Origin: Betaproteobacteria bacterium
GTDB lineage: Bacteria; Pseudomonadota; Gammaproteobacteria; Burkholderiales; SG8-39
Length of the DNA stretch: 7,817 bases
Direction: 5' to 3'
Assembly (NCBI GenBank): GCA_016867955.1
Contig: VGIE01000092.1
Location: forward strand, 1-7,817
Notes under the pieces: model-generated
What the model was told of the DNA's origin: nothing
What the model saw: only the letters and a program-made list of their open reading frames with translations
Databases searched by the model: none
Part shown: positions 1 through 6,029 of the stretch, piece by piece
How the letters are laid out: the number at the start of each line of letters is the position of its first letter
How positions within the stretch are numbered: the stretch's first letter is position 1
Made by a program: the position numbers and the translations under genes

Positions 1-366
1 ATCGCCGTCCTCGCAAACCATGCGCCGCTGTCGGCCAAGGAATTGGCGGAACGCACGGCCATGAACCAGGTCGGTATTACGCGCGCGCTCGGCGAACTGA
101 TGCAGGTTGGCATGGTCCGGCGGCGTACGGATGCGAAGGACCGCCGCCGCGTGGTGCTGCGCCTGAGCGACAAGGGCGTGGCGGCCTATCGCGAGGTCAT
201 ACCGATTGCCATCCGCATGGAGGCCGAGTTGCTGAAAGGCATCCGGCCGCAAGAGGCGGCGCAATTACGCGCGACCATGACCCGGCTGGCCCGGCACGCC
301 GAGTCCCTCTTTGGCGGGGACCGCGACTGGCGGAACTTCCAACCTGGCCGGGGGGGAACGCAATGA
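1..366 (+). CDS. MarR-family transcriptional regulator, C-terminal part (5' end outside window)
   Basis: The frame is open from base 1 to a TGA at 364-366, about 121 residues, with the N-terminus cut off by the window edge. What is visible is a winged-helix DNA-binding domain. A segment L-S-A-K-E-L-A-E-R-T-A is followed by a recognition-helix-like V-G-I-T-R-A-L-G-E-L, and then the wing signature R-R-R-T-D-A-K-D-R-R-R, which with the following L-S-D-K-G is characteristic of MarR regulators. The rest is the helical dimerisation tail. MarR proteins typically repress nearby catabolic or efflux genes and are released by small aromatic or acidic ligands. Because its stop overlaps the start of the next gene (ATGA), it is probably co-transcribed with the enzymes and may control them. 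The ligand is unknown. Any promoter or operator lies upstream of the window. Confidence 0.9.
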   Translation: MAVLANHAPLSAKELAERTAMNQVGITRALGELMQVGMVRRRTDAKDRRRVVLRLSDKGVAAYREVIPIAIRMEAELLKGIRPQEAAQLRATMTRLARHAESLFGGDRDWRNFQPGRGGTQ

Positions 367-1568
367 ATAGCGGGAGCCGCGTGCCGTGCCAATGGGATCG
401 CGTCCCGGTAATCCTGCAGTTTGCGGAGAGCGCGCGCATAGTGGAGACCTATGGGTTCTCAGGCTCCCAGGGCAAGGTGTTCCTGGAGGGGCAGCGGCTG
501 GTGCCGCGCGACCGCCCATCCGATACGGTGTACATCTTCATGCACCCGTCGGCGACCGTGCACCTGCTGCCCATGCCGACCGGCCTTGCGGAAGCGGGCT
601 TGCACGTCATCTGCGCCGCCAGCCGCTACCCGAAGAACGACAGTGCGCTGATTATGGAGAAGGTGGTCTACGACCTTGGCGTCTGGGTGCGACACGCCCG
701 GGAGGAACTGGGTTATCGCAGGGTGGTGCTGGTCGGCTGGTCGGGAGGAGGCTCGCTGGCATTGTTCTACCAGGCCGAGGCCGAGTCGCCGACCATCACG
801 CAGACGCCCGCGGGGGAACCCTACGACCTCACGCAGGCGGGCCTGCAGCGTGCCGACGGCGTGATCTTCATTGCCGCCCACCTCAGCCGCGCCGAAACCA
901 TCACCGAATGGATCGACCCGTCGGTGCGAGATGAACTGATTCCGGACGATCGCGATCCCCGGCTCGACATCTACAGCCCCGGCTGTCCCAGCGCGCCGCC
1001 GTTCAGCGCCGATTTCGTCGCTGCGTTCCGCGCCGCGCAGGTCAGCCGCAACCGGCGCATCACTGCCTGGGTGGAGGAGACGCTGGCGGCCCTGAGGCGC
1101 CGGACAGACGGCGAGATGGAGCGGGCATTCGTCGTGCACCGCACGATGTGTGACGTGCGCTGGATCGACCCTGCCGTGGACCCCAACGGGCGCAGGCCGA
1201 ACTGGTGCTACATCGGCGACCCGCGAACGGCTAACACGTCCCCCGCGGCCTTGGCGCGCTACAGCTCGCTGCGCTCGTGGCTGTCGCAATGGTCCTACGA
1301 CAAGTCCAACGCGCGCGGGCCGATGAATGCCGCGCGCGTCCGGTCCACGCCCGTGCTGCAGATCGAGAACCAGGCCGATGACGCCGTTCCCGCCACGCAC
1401 AACCGCATCATCCGCGCGGCGCTGGCCACGCCGGACAAGGAATATGCGCTGCTTGACGGAGCGACCCACTACTACGCGGGTCAGCCCGAGAAGCTCGCGC
1501 AGTGCATAGCAACGGTGACAGAATGGAGCGTTCGCAAGGGCCTTCTGGAAGGGGCGCCGGGGCTGTAA
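363..1568 (+). CDS. Alpha/beta-fold hydrolase (401 aa)
   Basis: The ATG at 363 overlaps the MarR stop (ATGA) and follows a G-rich ribosome-binding stretch (GGGGGAA) a few bases upstream. The nucleophile elbow G-W-S-G-G-G is at residues 125-130, with Ser127 the predicted nucleophile after the strand V-V-L-V. Near the C-terminus, Asp339/Asp340 (A-D-D-A-V-P) and His369 (G-A-T-H-Y-Y) occupy the expected positions for the acid and base of a Ser-Asp-His triad. At 401 residues it is longer than the roughly 270-300 of a minimal alpha/beta hydrolase. The extra length lies mainly between residues 140 and 320, as expected of a cap or lid domain. No signal peptide is seen, so it is probably cytoplasmic. 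The operon context suggests ester, lactone or C-C bond hydrolysis of a carboxylated intermediate. The exact reaction is not deducible. Confidence 0.88.
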   Translation: MNSGSRVPCQWDRVPVILQFAESARIVETYGFSGSQGKVFLEGQRLVPRDRPSDTVYIFMHPSATVHLLPMPTGLAEAGLHVICAASRYPKNDSALIMEKVVYDLGVWVRHAREELGYRRVVLVGWSGGGSLALFYQAEAESPTITQTPAGEPYDLTQAGLQRADGVIFIAAHLSRAETITEWIDPSVRDELIPDDRDPRLDIYSPGCPSAPPFSADFVAAFRAAQVSRNRRITAWVEETLAALRRRTDGEMERAFVVHRTMCDVRWIDPAVDPNGRRPNWCYIGDPRTANTSPAALARYSSLRSWLSQWSYDKSNARGPMNAARVRSTPVLQIENQADDAVPATHNRIIRAALATPDKEYALLDGATHYYAGQPEKLAQCIATVTEWSVRKGLLEGAPGL

Positions 1569-1590
1569 GCCGGCCGGCGGGGTCCGAACT

Positions 1591-1596
1591 GGGGAG
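1591..1596 (+). promoter_or_regulatory. Ribosome-binding site deciding the aldolase-family start
   Basis: GGGGAG lies 7 bases before the ATG at 1604. It is the best Shine-Dalgarno match in the short gap and supports 1604 over the in-frame ATG at 1502. Confidence 0.6.
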
Positions 1597-1603
1597 TGTC
1601 GCG

Positions 1604-2374
1604 ATGTCCACCTACCTGAAGAGCGCAGCCAGCACGTCGGTCGCCATGACTGACGCCGAATGGGATGCCCGCGTCAAGCTGGCCGCCTGCTACCGCATAT
1701 TCGACCACCTGGGCTGGACCGAGCTGATCTTCAATCACATCTCGCTGCGGGTTCCCGGGCCGCAGCGATTGCTGCTCATCAATCCGTTCGGCCTGCATTA
1801 CCGAGAAGTGACGGCTTCCAACCTGGTGCTGATCAACCTGCAGGGTGAAGCCGTGCGCGAGTCGCCGTGGCCGGTAAACCGGGCGGGCTTTGTCATCCAT
1901 TCCGCGATCCACGGCGCCATCGACGAGGCCCACTGCGTCATGCACACCCACACCACGGCGGGCGTTGCCGTGTCCTGCCTGAAGGCTGGGCTGTCGCCGC
2001 ACAACTTCTACGGCTCCCAGCTGAACGGGCGCGTCGCCTACCATGACTTCGAAGGGCGCACGGTGGACGAGGGCGAGCGCGGGCGGCTGGTTCGGAACGT
2101 CGGCTCGAAGAAGATCGTGATACTGCGCAATCACGGCCTGCTGGCCTGGGGGCCGACCGTCGACGAGGCGTTCTTCGATCTCTACATGCTGCAGCGCGCC
2201 TGCGAGGTGCAGTTGGCGGCCGCCGCGGCTGGCGAGATCAACGAGATCGCCGCGGCGGTTCTCGACGACGGCTCGCGCCTGTCGTCGCCCGCGGACAACC
2301 GGCGCAAGTGCGAAGACGTGTTTGCGGCGTTGCAGCGCATCGTCGAACAGAAGGATCCGCTGTATCGGCAGTGA
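1604..2374 (+). CDS. Class II aldolase/adducin-family protein (256 aa)
   Basis: I chose the ATG at 1604 because GGGGAG at 1591-1596 sits 7 bases upstream and the conserved domain starts soon after. An upstream in-frame ATG at 1502 would run inside the preceding gene and adds no conserved sequence. Family marks are G-W-T-E-L-I-F-N-H-I-S-L-R at residues 37-49, the metal-binding H-T-H at 114-116, and L-R-N-H-G-L-L at 174-180 with His177 as the third metal ligand. In classic fuculose-phosphate aldolase a Glu 19 residues before the first metal His is catalytic. Here that position falls on Gly95 in N-R-A-G-F-V-I-H, so the enzyme may not be a sugar-phosphate aldolase. The fold also includes decarboxylases acting on hydroxylated aromatic acids and non-catalytic adducin-like proteins. 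It is expected to be cytoplasmic, and it lies 35 bases after the hydrolase gene. Confidence 0.9.
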   Translation: MSTYLKSAASTSVAMTDAEWDARVKLAACYRIFDHLGWTELIFNHISLRVPGPQRLLLINPFGLHYREVTASNLVLINLQGEAVRESPWPVNRAGFVIHSAIHGAIDEAHCVMHTHTTAGVAVSCLKAGLSPHNFYGSQLNGRVAYHDFEGRTVDEGERGRLVRNVGSKKIVILRNHGLLAWGPTVDEAFFDLYMLQRACEVQLAAAAAGEINEIAAAVLDDGSRLSSPADNRRKCEDVFAALQRIVEQKDPLYRQ

Positions 2375-2408
2375 TGCCAGAAAGAAAATGCTGCCACGGG
2401 GTCGAATT

Positions 2409-2423
2409 CCGGCACACTGCCGG
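2409..2423 (+). other. Perfect 5-bp hairpin in the aldolase-SBP intergenic gap
   Basis: CCGGC (2409-2413) and GCCGG (2419-2423) pair perfectly around a 5-base loop, ACACT. No T-run follows, so this is not an intrinsic terminator. It sits in the only gap over 100 bases within the operon, just upstream of the binding-protein gene. There it could stabilise or process the mRNA so that the binding protein is made in larger amount. That role is inference; short GC hairpins are common in such DNA. Confidence 0.3.
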
Positions 2424-2461
2424 CGAACTGCTCCGGGGCAATTTCGAAGCAACGATTCTTT

Positions 2462-2470
2462 GAGAGGAGG
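2462..2470 (+). promoter_or_regulatory. Strong ribosome-binding site for the solute-binding protein
   Basis: GAGAGGAGG ends 7 bases before the ATG at 2478. It is the strongest Shine-Dalgarno sequence in the operon and fits a periplasmic binding protein needed in excess. It also excludes the longer upstream reading of this frame, which begins inside the aldolase gene. Confidence 0.75.
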
Positions 2471-2477
2471 TGTGGCA

Positions 2478-3458
2478 ATGAATGTTCTAACCGGTTTTCG
2501 CCTGGTCCTGGTGGCGCTGGCAGGGCTGTTGTCCAGCACGCAGGTGTTGTCGCAGGCCTATCCGAGGCAAACCGTCCGCATCATCGTGCCGTTTGCGCCG
2601 GGCTCCTCGACGGACACGCTGGCTCGCGCCGCAGGCTTGCAGCTGGCCGAGCGCCTTGGCGGCAGCGTGGTGGTGGAGAATCATGCCGGCGGCGGCGGGC
2701 TTGTCGGCCTGGGCATGGCTGCGCGCGCAACGCCGGACGGCTACACGCTGCTCTTCACCGAGGCCGGCAGCCTGGTCGTGCAGCCGCACCTGAGGAAGGA
2801 ACTGCCGTACGACCCGGCGACCAGCTATACCGCCATTGCCAAGGTCGGCGACGTCGATGTGTTCTTCGCTGCCCATCCCGGCGTACCCGCCAATTCCATG
2901 AAGGAGTTCATCGACCTGGCGCGGGCCAACCCGGACAAGTACACCATGTCGAATGGCGGCACGGGCACGACGCCACACATCGCGGCCGAAATGTTGACCC
3001 AGCGCGCCAACATCAAGGTGCAGCACGTGCCGTACAAGGGTGGCGGGCCAGCCACGACAGCGGCGCTCGGCGGTGAAGTCAGCGTCGTGTCCTCGGGCGC
3101 GGCCACCATCGTGCCGCTGGTTCGCGCCGGCAAGCTGCGCGCGCTCGGCATTGCCAGCCCGAAGCGCCGGGACTTTGCCTCAGACGTTCCCACGGTGGCG
3201 GAGGCGGGACTTCCGGACTTTGCCGCGAGTGCATTCTTCGGCTTGTTTGCGCCCGCGGGCGTGCCCGGGCCCGTGCTCGAGCGCCTGCGCAGCGAAATGA
3301 CCGTGGTGGCGAATTCGGAAGAGTTCCGCAAGCGCGCGGTGGCCGCGGGCCTGGTGTCGGACGTGGTCATCGGCGAGGATTTCGCGCGCCTGATCGTCCG
3401 CGAACGGCAGAAGTGGGGCGAGGTGATCCGCGCGGCAGGCATCAAGCGAGACCAGTGA
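2478..3458 (+). CDS. Bug/TctC-family tripartite tricarboxylate transporter substrate-binding protein (326 aa)
   Basis: The start at 2478 is fixed by the strong GAGAGGAGG site and by the signal peptide it exposes. That peptide has a short polar start, the hydrophobic stretch L-V-L-V-A-L-A-G-L-L, and a likely cleavage after S-Q-A near residue 27. The mature protein opens with the family signature V-R-I-I-V-P-F-A-P-G-S-S-T-D (ligand-site loop, residues 33-46). Further marks are E-N-H-A-G-G-G-G-L, the P-D-G-Y-T-L-L segment, and V-P-Y-K-G-G-G-P-A-T-T-A-A-L-G-G. The length is normal for the family, whose members bind carboxylates and other small acids in the periplasm. No TctA/TctB membrane subunits are visible, so it is an orphan receptor here, as is common in Burkholderiales. 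It may deliver a ligand to a shared permease or to a sensor. Its stop shares one base with the next start (TGATG). Confidence 0.95.
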   Translation: MNVLTGFRLVLVALAGLLSSTQVLSQAYPRQTVRIIVPFAPGSSTDTLARAAGLQLAERLGGSVVVENHAGGGGLVGLGMAARATPDGYTLLFTEAGSLVVQPHLRKELPYDPATSYTAIAKVGDVDVFFAAHPGVPANSMKEFIDLARANPDKYTMSNGGTGTTPHIAAEMLTQRANIKVQHVPYKGGGPATTAALGGEVSVVSSGAATIVPLVRAGKLRALGIASPKRRDFASDVPTVAEAGLPDFAASAFFGLFAPAGVPGPVLERLRSEMTVVANSEEFRKRAVAAGLVSDVVIGEDFARLIVRERQKWGEVIRAAGIKRDQ

Positions 3459-4579
3459 TGAAAGACGGCTATCGCGTCATCGACGCGGATCGGCACATCA
3501 TCGAACCGGCGTCGGTGTGGAACAGCTACCTCGAGGCGCCGTATCGCGGTCGCGTGCAGGGCGAGGGCAATGTCCGCCGTGTCGATGGCGTGCCCTTTTC
3601 GACGACGGACCCGCTCGTCGACGGCTGGGTGCGCAATGCACAGTTCTTTGGCGCCAAGGAAGCCTACAACCGGGTGTTTGCCGACGGGGTCGGGAACAGT
3701 TTCGACGCCCCGTCGAACCTGCGTGCGATGGACAGGGAGGGCATCGACATCGCGGTGCACTTCCCGACCTACGGCCTGTATGCGATCTGGACCGATGAAC
3801 TTGACGCGAGGTTTGCGGCCGCCATCTGTCGCGCCTACAACAACTGGATGGCCGATTTCTGCGGCACCGACGCGAGGCGCCTCAAGGGCGTCGCGCTGAC
3901 CCCATTGCAGGATACGCCGATGGCAATGGAAGAACTGCGTCGGGCAAAGCGGCTCGGCATGGTGGGTGTCATGTTCCGCCCCAACCCTCTGCATGGTCGC
4001 CGCGTCGATCACGACGACTACCTGCCGCTCTACAAGCTCGCCTCCGAGCTGGACATCCCGGTCCTGTTCCACGAGGGCATTGCCACCATGCTTCCGCAGA
4101 TCGGAAAGGACCGCACCTCGCCCTACGGCCACCATGTGGCCTGCCACCCCATGGAGCAGATGATGGCCTGCCTGCAGGTGGTCGGCGACGGGCTGCTGGA
4201 GCGCTTCCCCGACTTGAAGGTGGGCTTCTTCGAGTCAGGCTGTGGCTGGGTGCCGTTCTGGCTTGACCGCATGGACGAGCACTGGGAGCACGAGGGCGTG
4301 TTCGGTGCGCCGCGCATGACGCGCACTGCGCCGAGCGAACTGTTCAAGCGCCAGTGCATCATCAGTTGCGAAGCCGGCGACTCGATGGTCGATACCGTCG
4401 TTGACAAGGTCGGCGAGGACTTCATCGTGCTGGCCTCCGATTACCCCCACCCGGATGCCGTGGCGAAGTTCCCGGACCGCGTGATCGGCGACCTGACGCG
4501 CAACAGTACGCTCGCCGACAGCAGCAAGCGCAAGATCCTGTGGGACAATCCGGCGCGATTTTTCGGGATCGAGCAGTGA
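3458..4579 (+). CDS. Amidohydrolase-2 (ACMSD-like) family metal-dependent hydrolase/decarboxylase (373 aa)
   Basis: The ATG at 3458 overlaps the preceding stop (TGATG). Little Shine-Dalgarno sequence precedes it, so translation is probably coupled to the binding-protein gene. The N-terminus V-I-D-A-D-R-H-I-I-E-P (residues 7-17) is the D-x-D-x-H-x-x-E form of the metal motif seen in part of the amidohydrolase-2 family. Other marks are F-H-E-G (204-207, His205), F-E-S-G-C-G-W-V-P-F-W-L-D-R-M-D (258-273) and A-S-D-Y-P-H-P-D (326-333), where Asp328 is the expected catalytic/metal Asp. The C-terminal I-L-W-D-N-P-A-R-F-F is also typical. The family includes non-oxidative decarboxylases of aromatic or muconate-type acids as well as hydrolases. 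With the class II aldolase-like enzyme and the hydrolase it suggests stepwise breakdown of a carboxylated compound. The reaction is not resolvable from sequence alone. Confidence 0.92.
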   Translation: MKDGYRVIDADRHIIEPASVWNSYLEAPYRGRVQGEGNVRRVDGVPFSTTDPLVDGWVRNAQFFGAKEAYNRVFADGVGNSFDAPSNLRAMDREGIDIAVHFPTYGLYAIWTDELDARFAAAICRAYNNWMADFCGTDARRLKGVALTPLQDTPMAMEELRRAKRLGMVGVMFRPNPLHGRRVDHDDYLPLYKLASELDIPVLFHEGIATMLPQIGKDRTSPYGHHVACHPMEQMMACLQVVGDGLLERFPDLKVGFFESGCGWVPFWLDRMDEHWEHEGVFGAPRMTRTAPSELFKRQCIISCEAGDSMVDTVVDKVGEDFIVLASDYPHPDAVAKFPDRVIGDLTRNSTLADSSKRKILWDNPARFFGIEQ

Positions 4580-4751
4580 AGGCGCGCCCTTGCACGCCGG
4601 GCCGAGCGAGCAAGCGCTTCCTTGGCTCGATTGACGGCACTTGAATCCGGTCCGTAGCGCGTCGGCCAGCGGTGGGAGGGTCCGTCCAGGTCGACTGTTG
4701 CCTGAATGACGCTGCCCTCCGGCGGGTCAATGTCCTGAGTCTGCCCCCAGC
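4580..4751. other. Gap between the operon and the YchJ gene
   Basis: This 172-base stretch has no convincing gene. C-G-A-G-C-A-A-G (4607-4614) can pair with 4621-4629 with one bulged base, a modest hairpin about 30 bases after the amidohydrolase stop. It lacks a T-run, so it is at best a weak or Rho-assisted end. TTGACG at 4631-4636 resembles a -35 box, but no good -10 lies at the right distance. A promoter for the YchJ gene is expected here but cannot be pinned down. Confidence 0.4.
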
Positions 4752-5168
4752 GTGTCTCCGCGTCCCCCCGCCCTTCCGCGCAACCTGCCCTGTCCCTGCG
4801 GCAGCGAACTGCCGTACACCGCCTGCTGCCAGCGCTGGCATGCGGGCCTGGCCGAAGGCGTGAATGCGCCCACACCGGAGGCGCTGATGCGCTCCCGCTA
4901 CAGCGCCTACGCTATCGGGCTGATCGATTACTTGCTCGCGACCTGGCATCTGTCCACGGCGCCCGGTGAACTGGAACTGTCGCCAGTGAAATGGATCGGG
5001 CTGGAAGTGCTTCATGCCGAACAGGCCGGCGATGCAGGTGTGGTGGAGTTCGTGGCGCGCTGTCGCGTCAATGGCCGCGCGCAACGCATGCACGAGATCA
5101 GCAGCTTCGTTCGACAGGGCGGGCGCTGGTATTACATCGATGGGCAGGTCGTCGCGGACGATGGGTAG
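4752..5168 (+). CDS. YchJ/UPF0225-family protein with N-terminal SEC-C-like Cys motif (138 aa)
   Basis: The proposed start is the GTG at 4752. The frame is closed by TGA at 4707-4709, no in-frame ATG precedes the Cys motif, and the first internal ATG would delete it. The ribosome-binding site is poor, so the start is less certain than the gene. The N-terminus carries C-P-C-G-S-x7-C-C (Cys14, Cys16, Cys25, Cys26), a zinc-binding SEC-C-type motif. The YchJ hallmark L-M-R-S-R-Y-S-A-Y-A follows, and the remainder matches the NTF2-like YchJ domain, ending in R-W-Y-Y-I-D-G. Length is close to that of other YchJ proteins (about 130-160 aa), although the C-terminal SEC-C copy present in some members is absent. 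The molecular function of the family is not established. It appears to be a separate unit, unrelated in function to the operon upstream. Confidence 0.9.
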   Translation: MSPRPPALPRNLPCPCGSELPYTACCQRWHAGLAEGVNAPTPEALMRSRYSAYAIGLIDYLLATWHLSTAPGELELSPVKWIGLEVLHAEQAGDAGVVEFVARCRVNGRAQRMHEISSFVRQGGRWYYIDGQVVADDG

Positions 5169-5375
5169 GCCTGAACAAGGCGCGGGGAAGTTGTCCGATA
5201 TTAATGTCAAGTCAGCGAGTATGTGGCTCAGGACACTTCCATGAGCTGGCCATTACTGACATGACCTTGTATGACTGGAATTCGCGGCGATTGCGACCAG
5301 GACTGGAAAAATCAGCCCATTCGGCCGCCAGCGGTTCTGCCGGTCTCACTGCGCCATAAAGGGTCGACGAGATGT
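5169..5375. other. Gene-free region after the YchJ gene
   Basis: No credible gene is seen between the YchJ stop and the terminator at 5376. The region holds the inverted repeat at 5203-5268 and is otherwise featureless. Because a + strand terminator closes it, the stretch is either a long 3' untranslated region of the YchJ mRNA or a short independent RNA. No clear promoter for the latter was recognised. Confidence 0.4.
5203..5268. repeat. Imperfect inverted repeat with nested stem in the ychJ downstream gap
   Basis: The 13-base arm at 5203-5215 matches the reverse complement of 5256-5268 at 11 of 13 positions. Inside it, GCTCA (5226-5230) pairs with TGAGC (5242-5246) around an 11-base loop, giving a nested stem. 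The surrounding sequence is less GC-rich than the genes around it. It could be part of a structured 3' untranslated RNA or small RNA, or a worn insertion-sequence end. Nothing decides between these. Confidence 0.45.
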
Positions 5376-5409
5376 GGGGCGGCAAATCACCGCCCCGTTT
5401 TGTCGTTTT
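5376..5409 (+). terminator. Rho-independent terminator (+ strand)
   Basis: GGGGCGG (5376-5382) pairs perfectly with CCGCCCC (5390-5396) across a 7-base loop and is followed by a T-rich tract, GTTTTGTCGTTTT (5397-5409). The T-tract lies on the + strand side only, so it ends rightward transcripts coming from the YchJ side. It stops 3 bases short of the stop codon of the convergent - strand gene, protecting that gene from antisense transcription. The reverse reading has no T-run, so it should not terminate the leftward gene efficiently. Confidence 0.85.
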
Positions 5410-5412
5410 GAC

Positions 5413-6018
5413 TCAAGCGACCGTCAGGCGAGGCCGCTTGGTGACATCCGGAATTGCCCCCTTCACGGCGGATGACCTGATGCAGAAGGCCGCGTCCGTT
5501 CCGGGCTTGTCCGCCTTGATGCAGAAAGCGGCTTCCTGGACCTGCTGAATTGCCTTGATGCAAAACGCCGCATCGATTCGCGCAGTCTCGGCCTTGATGC
5601 AGAACGCGCGCGAAGGGGCGAGCCGCTCGCCGAACTCTGCGGCGTACAGCGAGGCCATTTCGTCCGCGGCCTCGGACAGGTTCCGGGCGTCGGCTTCGCC
5701 GCGCAGGCCGAAGTAGGGGAAGTGGTGCAGGAAGTAGCCGAACGTACGCTCGCAATCCTCGGCGTATTTCATGGTGTCGAGGATGTGGCCGTGCCAGTAC
5801 TTGTCAAGGTCCTTGGTCGGCGCGATGGTGCGCTCGGGATACTTGGCGAGCAGGATGAGATAGCGCCTGTGGGTGAGCTCCATGTGCTCGGCATACTCGC
5901 GAGTCCAGCCCTGCCCCTCTTCAGGATCCATGAGCTTGAACGTGATCGGGCCGAGATCGAGTTGCTCGATGGCGGCGATGATTTCCTCTGTGGTACGGCC
6001 GAAGGCTGTGGTTTGCAT
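5413..6018 (-). CDS. GRDP-like domain protein with four C-terminal AFCIK repeats (201 aa)
   Basis: The ATG at 6018 is preceded by AGGAG (6025-6029) at 6-base spacing. The longer open frame reaching 6183 lacks such support. Residues 1 to about 135 form a soluble helical domain resembling the GRDP-like family (PF07173 as I recall it): L-T-H-R-R-Y-L (48-54), K-Y-P (59-61), then D-K-Y-W-H-G-H-I-L-D-T (72-82), Y-A-E-D-C (85-89), F-G-Y-F-L-H-H-F-P-Y-F-G (93-104). The clustered His, Asp and Cys residues could bind metal. From Ala138 to Ile189 come four 13-residue repeats, each A-F-C-I-[KR] plus eight changing residues, with Cys at 140, 153, 166 and 179. A short basic end (K-R-P-R-L-T-V-A) follows. 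No signal peptide or membrane segment is seen. No function is established for bacterial members that I know of. Maturation enzymes are not visible in the window. Confidence 0.82.
   Translation of the reverse strand: MQTTAFGRTTEEIIAAIEQLDLGPITFKLMDPEEGQGWTREYAEHMELTHRRYLILLAKYPERTIAPTKDLDKYWHGHILDTMKYAEDCERTFGYFLHHFPYFGLRGEADARNLSEAADEMASLYAAEFGERLAPSRAFCIKAETARIDAAFCIKAIQQVQEAAFCIKADKPGTDAAFCIRSSAVKGAIPDVTKRPRLTVA
5452..5607 (-). repeat. Four in-frame 39-bp (13-residue) tandem repeats
   Basis: The units are 5569-5607, 5530-5568, 5491-5529 and 5452-5490, read on the - strand. On the + strand TGATGCA recurs at 5478, 5517, 5556 and 5595, exactly 39 bases apart. The protein core A-F-C-I-K-A is identical in the first three units. 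The last reads A-F-C-I-R-S, as expected of a decaying end unit. Spacers differ completely (for example E-T-A-R-I, I-Q-Q-V-Q, D-K-P-G-T), but each ends in D/E-A before the next core. Synonymous differences exist within the cores (TTC or TTT for Phe, varied Ala codons), so the peptide appears selected and not merely freshly duplicated DNA. Confidence 0.92.
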
Positions 6019-6024
6019 GTCACA

Positions 6025-6029
6025 CTCCT
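6025..6029 (-). promoter_or_regulatory. Ribosome-binding site of the AFCIK-repeat gene
   Basis: Read on the - strand this is AGGAG, 6 bases before the ATG at 6018. It fixes the start and excludes the 55-residue N-terminal extension that the open frame would allow. Confidence 0.75.

Noticed and set aside
459..1469. Long open frame of 336 codons on the - strand
   Set aside because: It lies fully antisense to the alpha/beta hydrolase, has low-complexity Arg/Ala/Gly/His-rich composition and no domain motif. It is a shadow frame typical of GC-rich DNA.
1481..2539. Open frame of 352 codons on the - strand
   Set aside because: It is antisense to the class II aldolase-family gene, whose metal motifs and ribosome-binding site establish the + strand reading.
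2825..4147. Open frame of 440 codons on the - strand
   Set aside because: It is antisense to both the Bug receptor and the amidohydrolase, spans their junction, and shows no recognisable family signal. The + strand genes are unambiguous.
4422..5210. Open frame of 262 codons on the - strand across the YchJ gene
   Set aside because: It is antisense to the clear YchJ motif set and to the amidohydrolase end, with Arg/Ala-rich composition and no motif.
5452..5607. CRISPR array or non-coding direct repeats
   Set aside because: The period is exactly 39 bases, in frame with a well-supported gene. The conserved part is only about 17 bases, and differences between units are largely at synonymous or spacer positions. 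This is a protein repeat.
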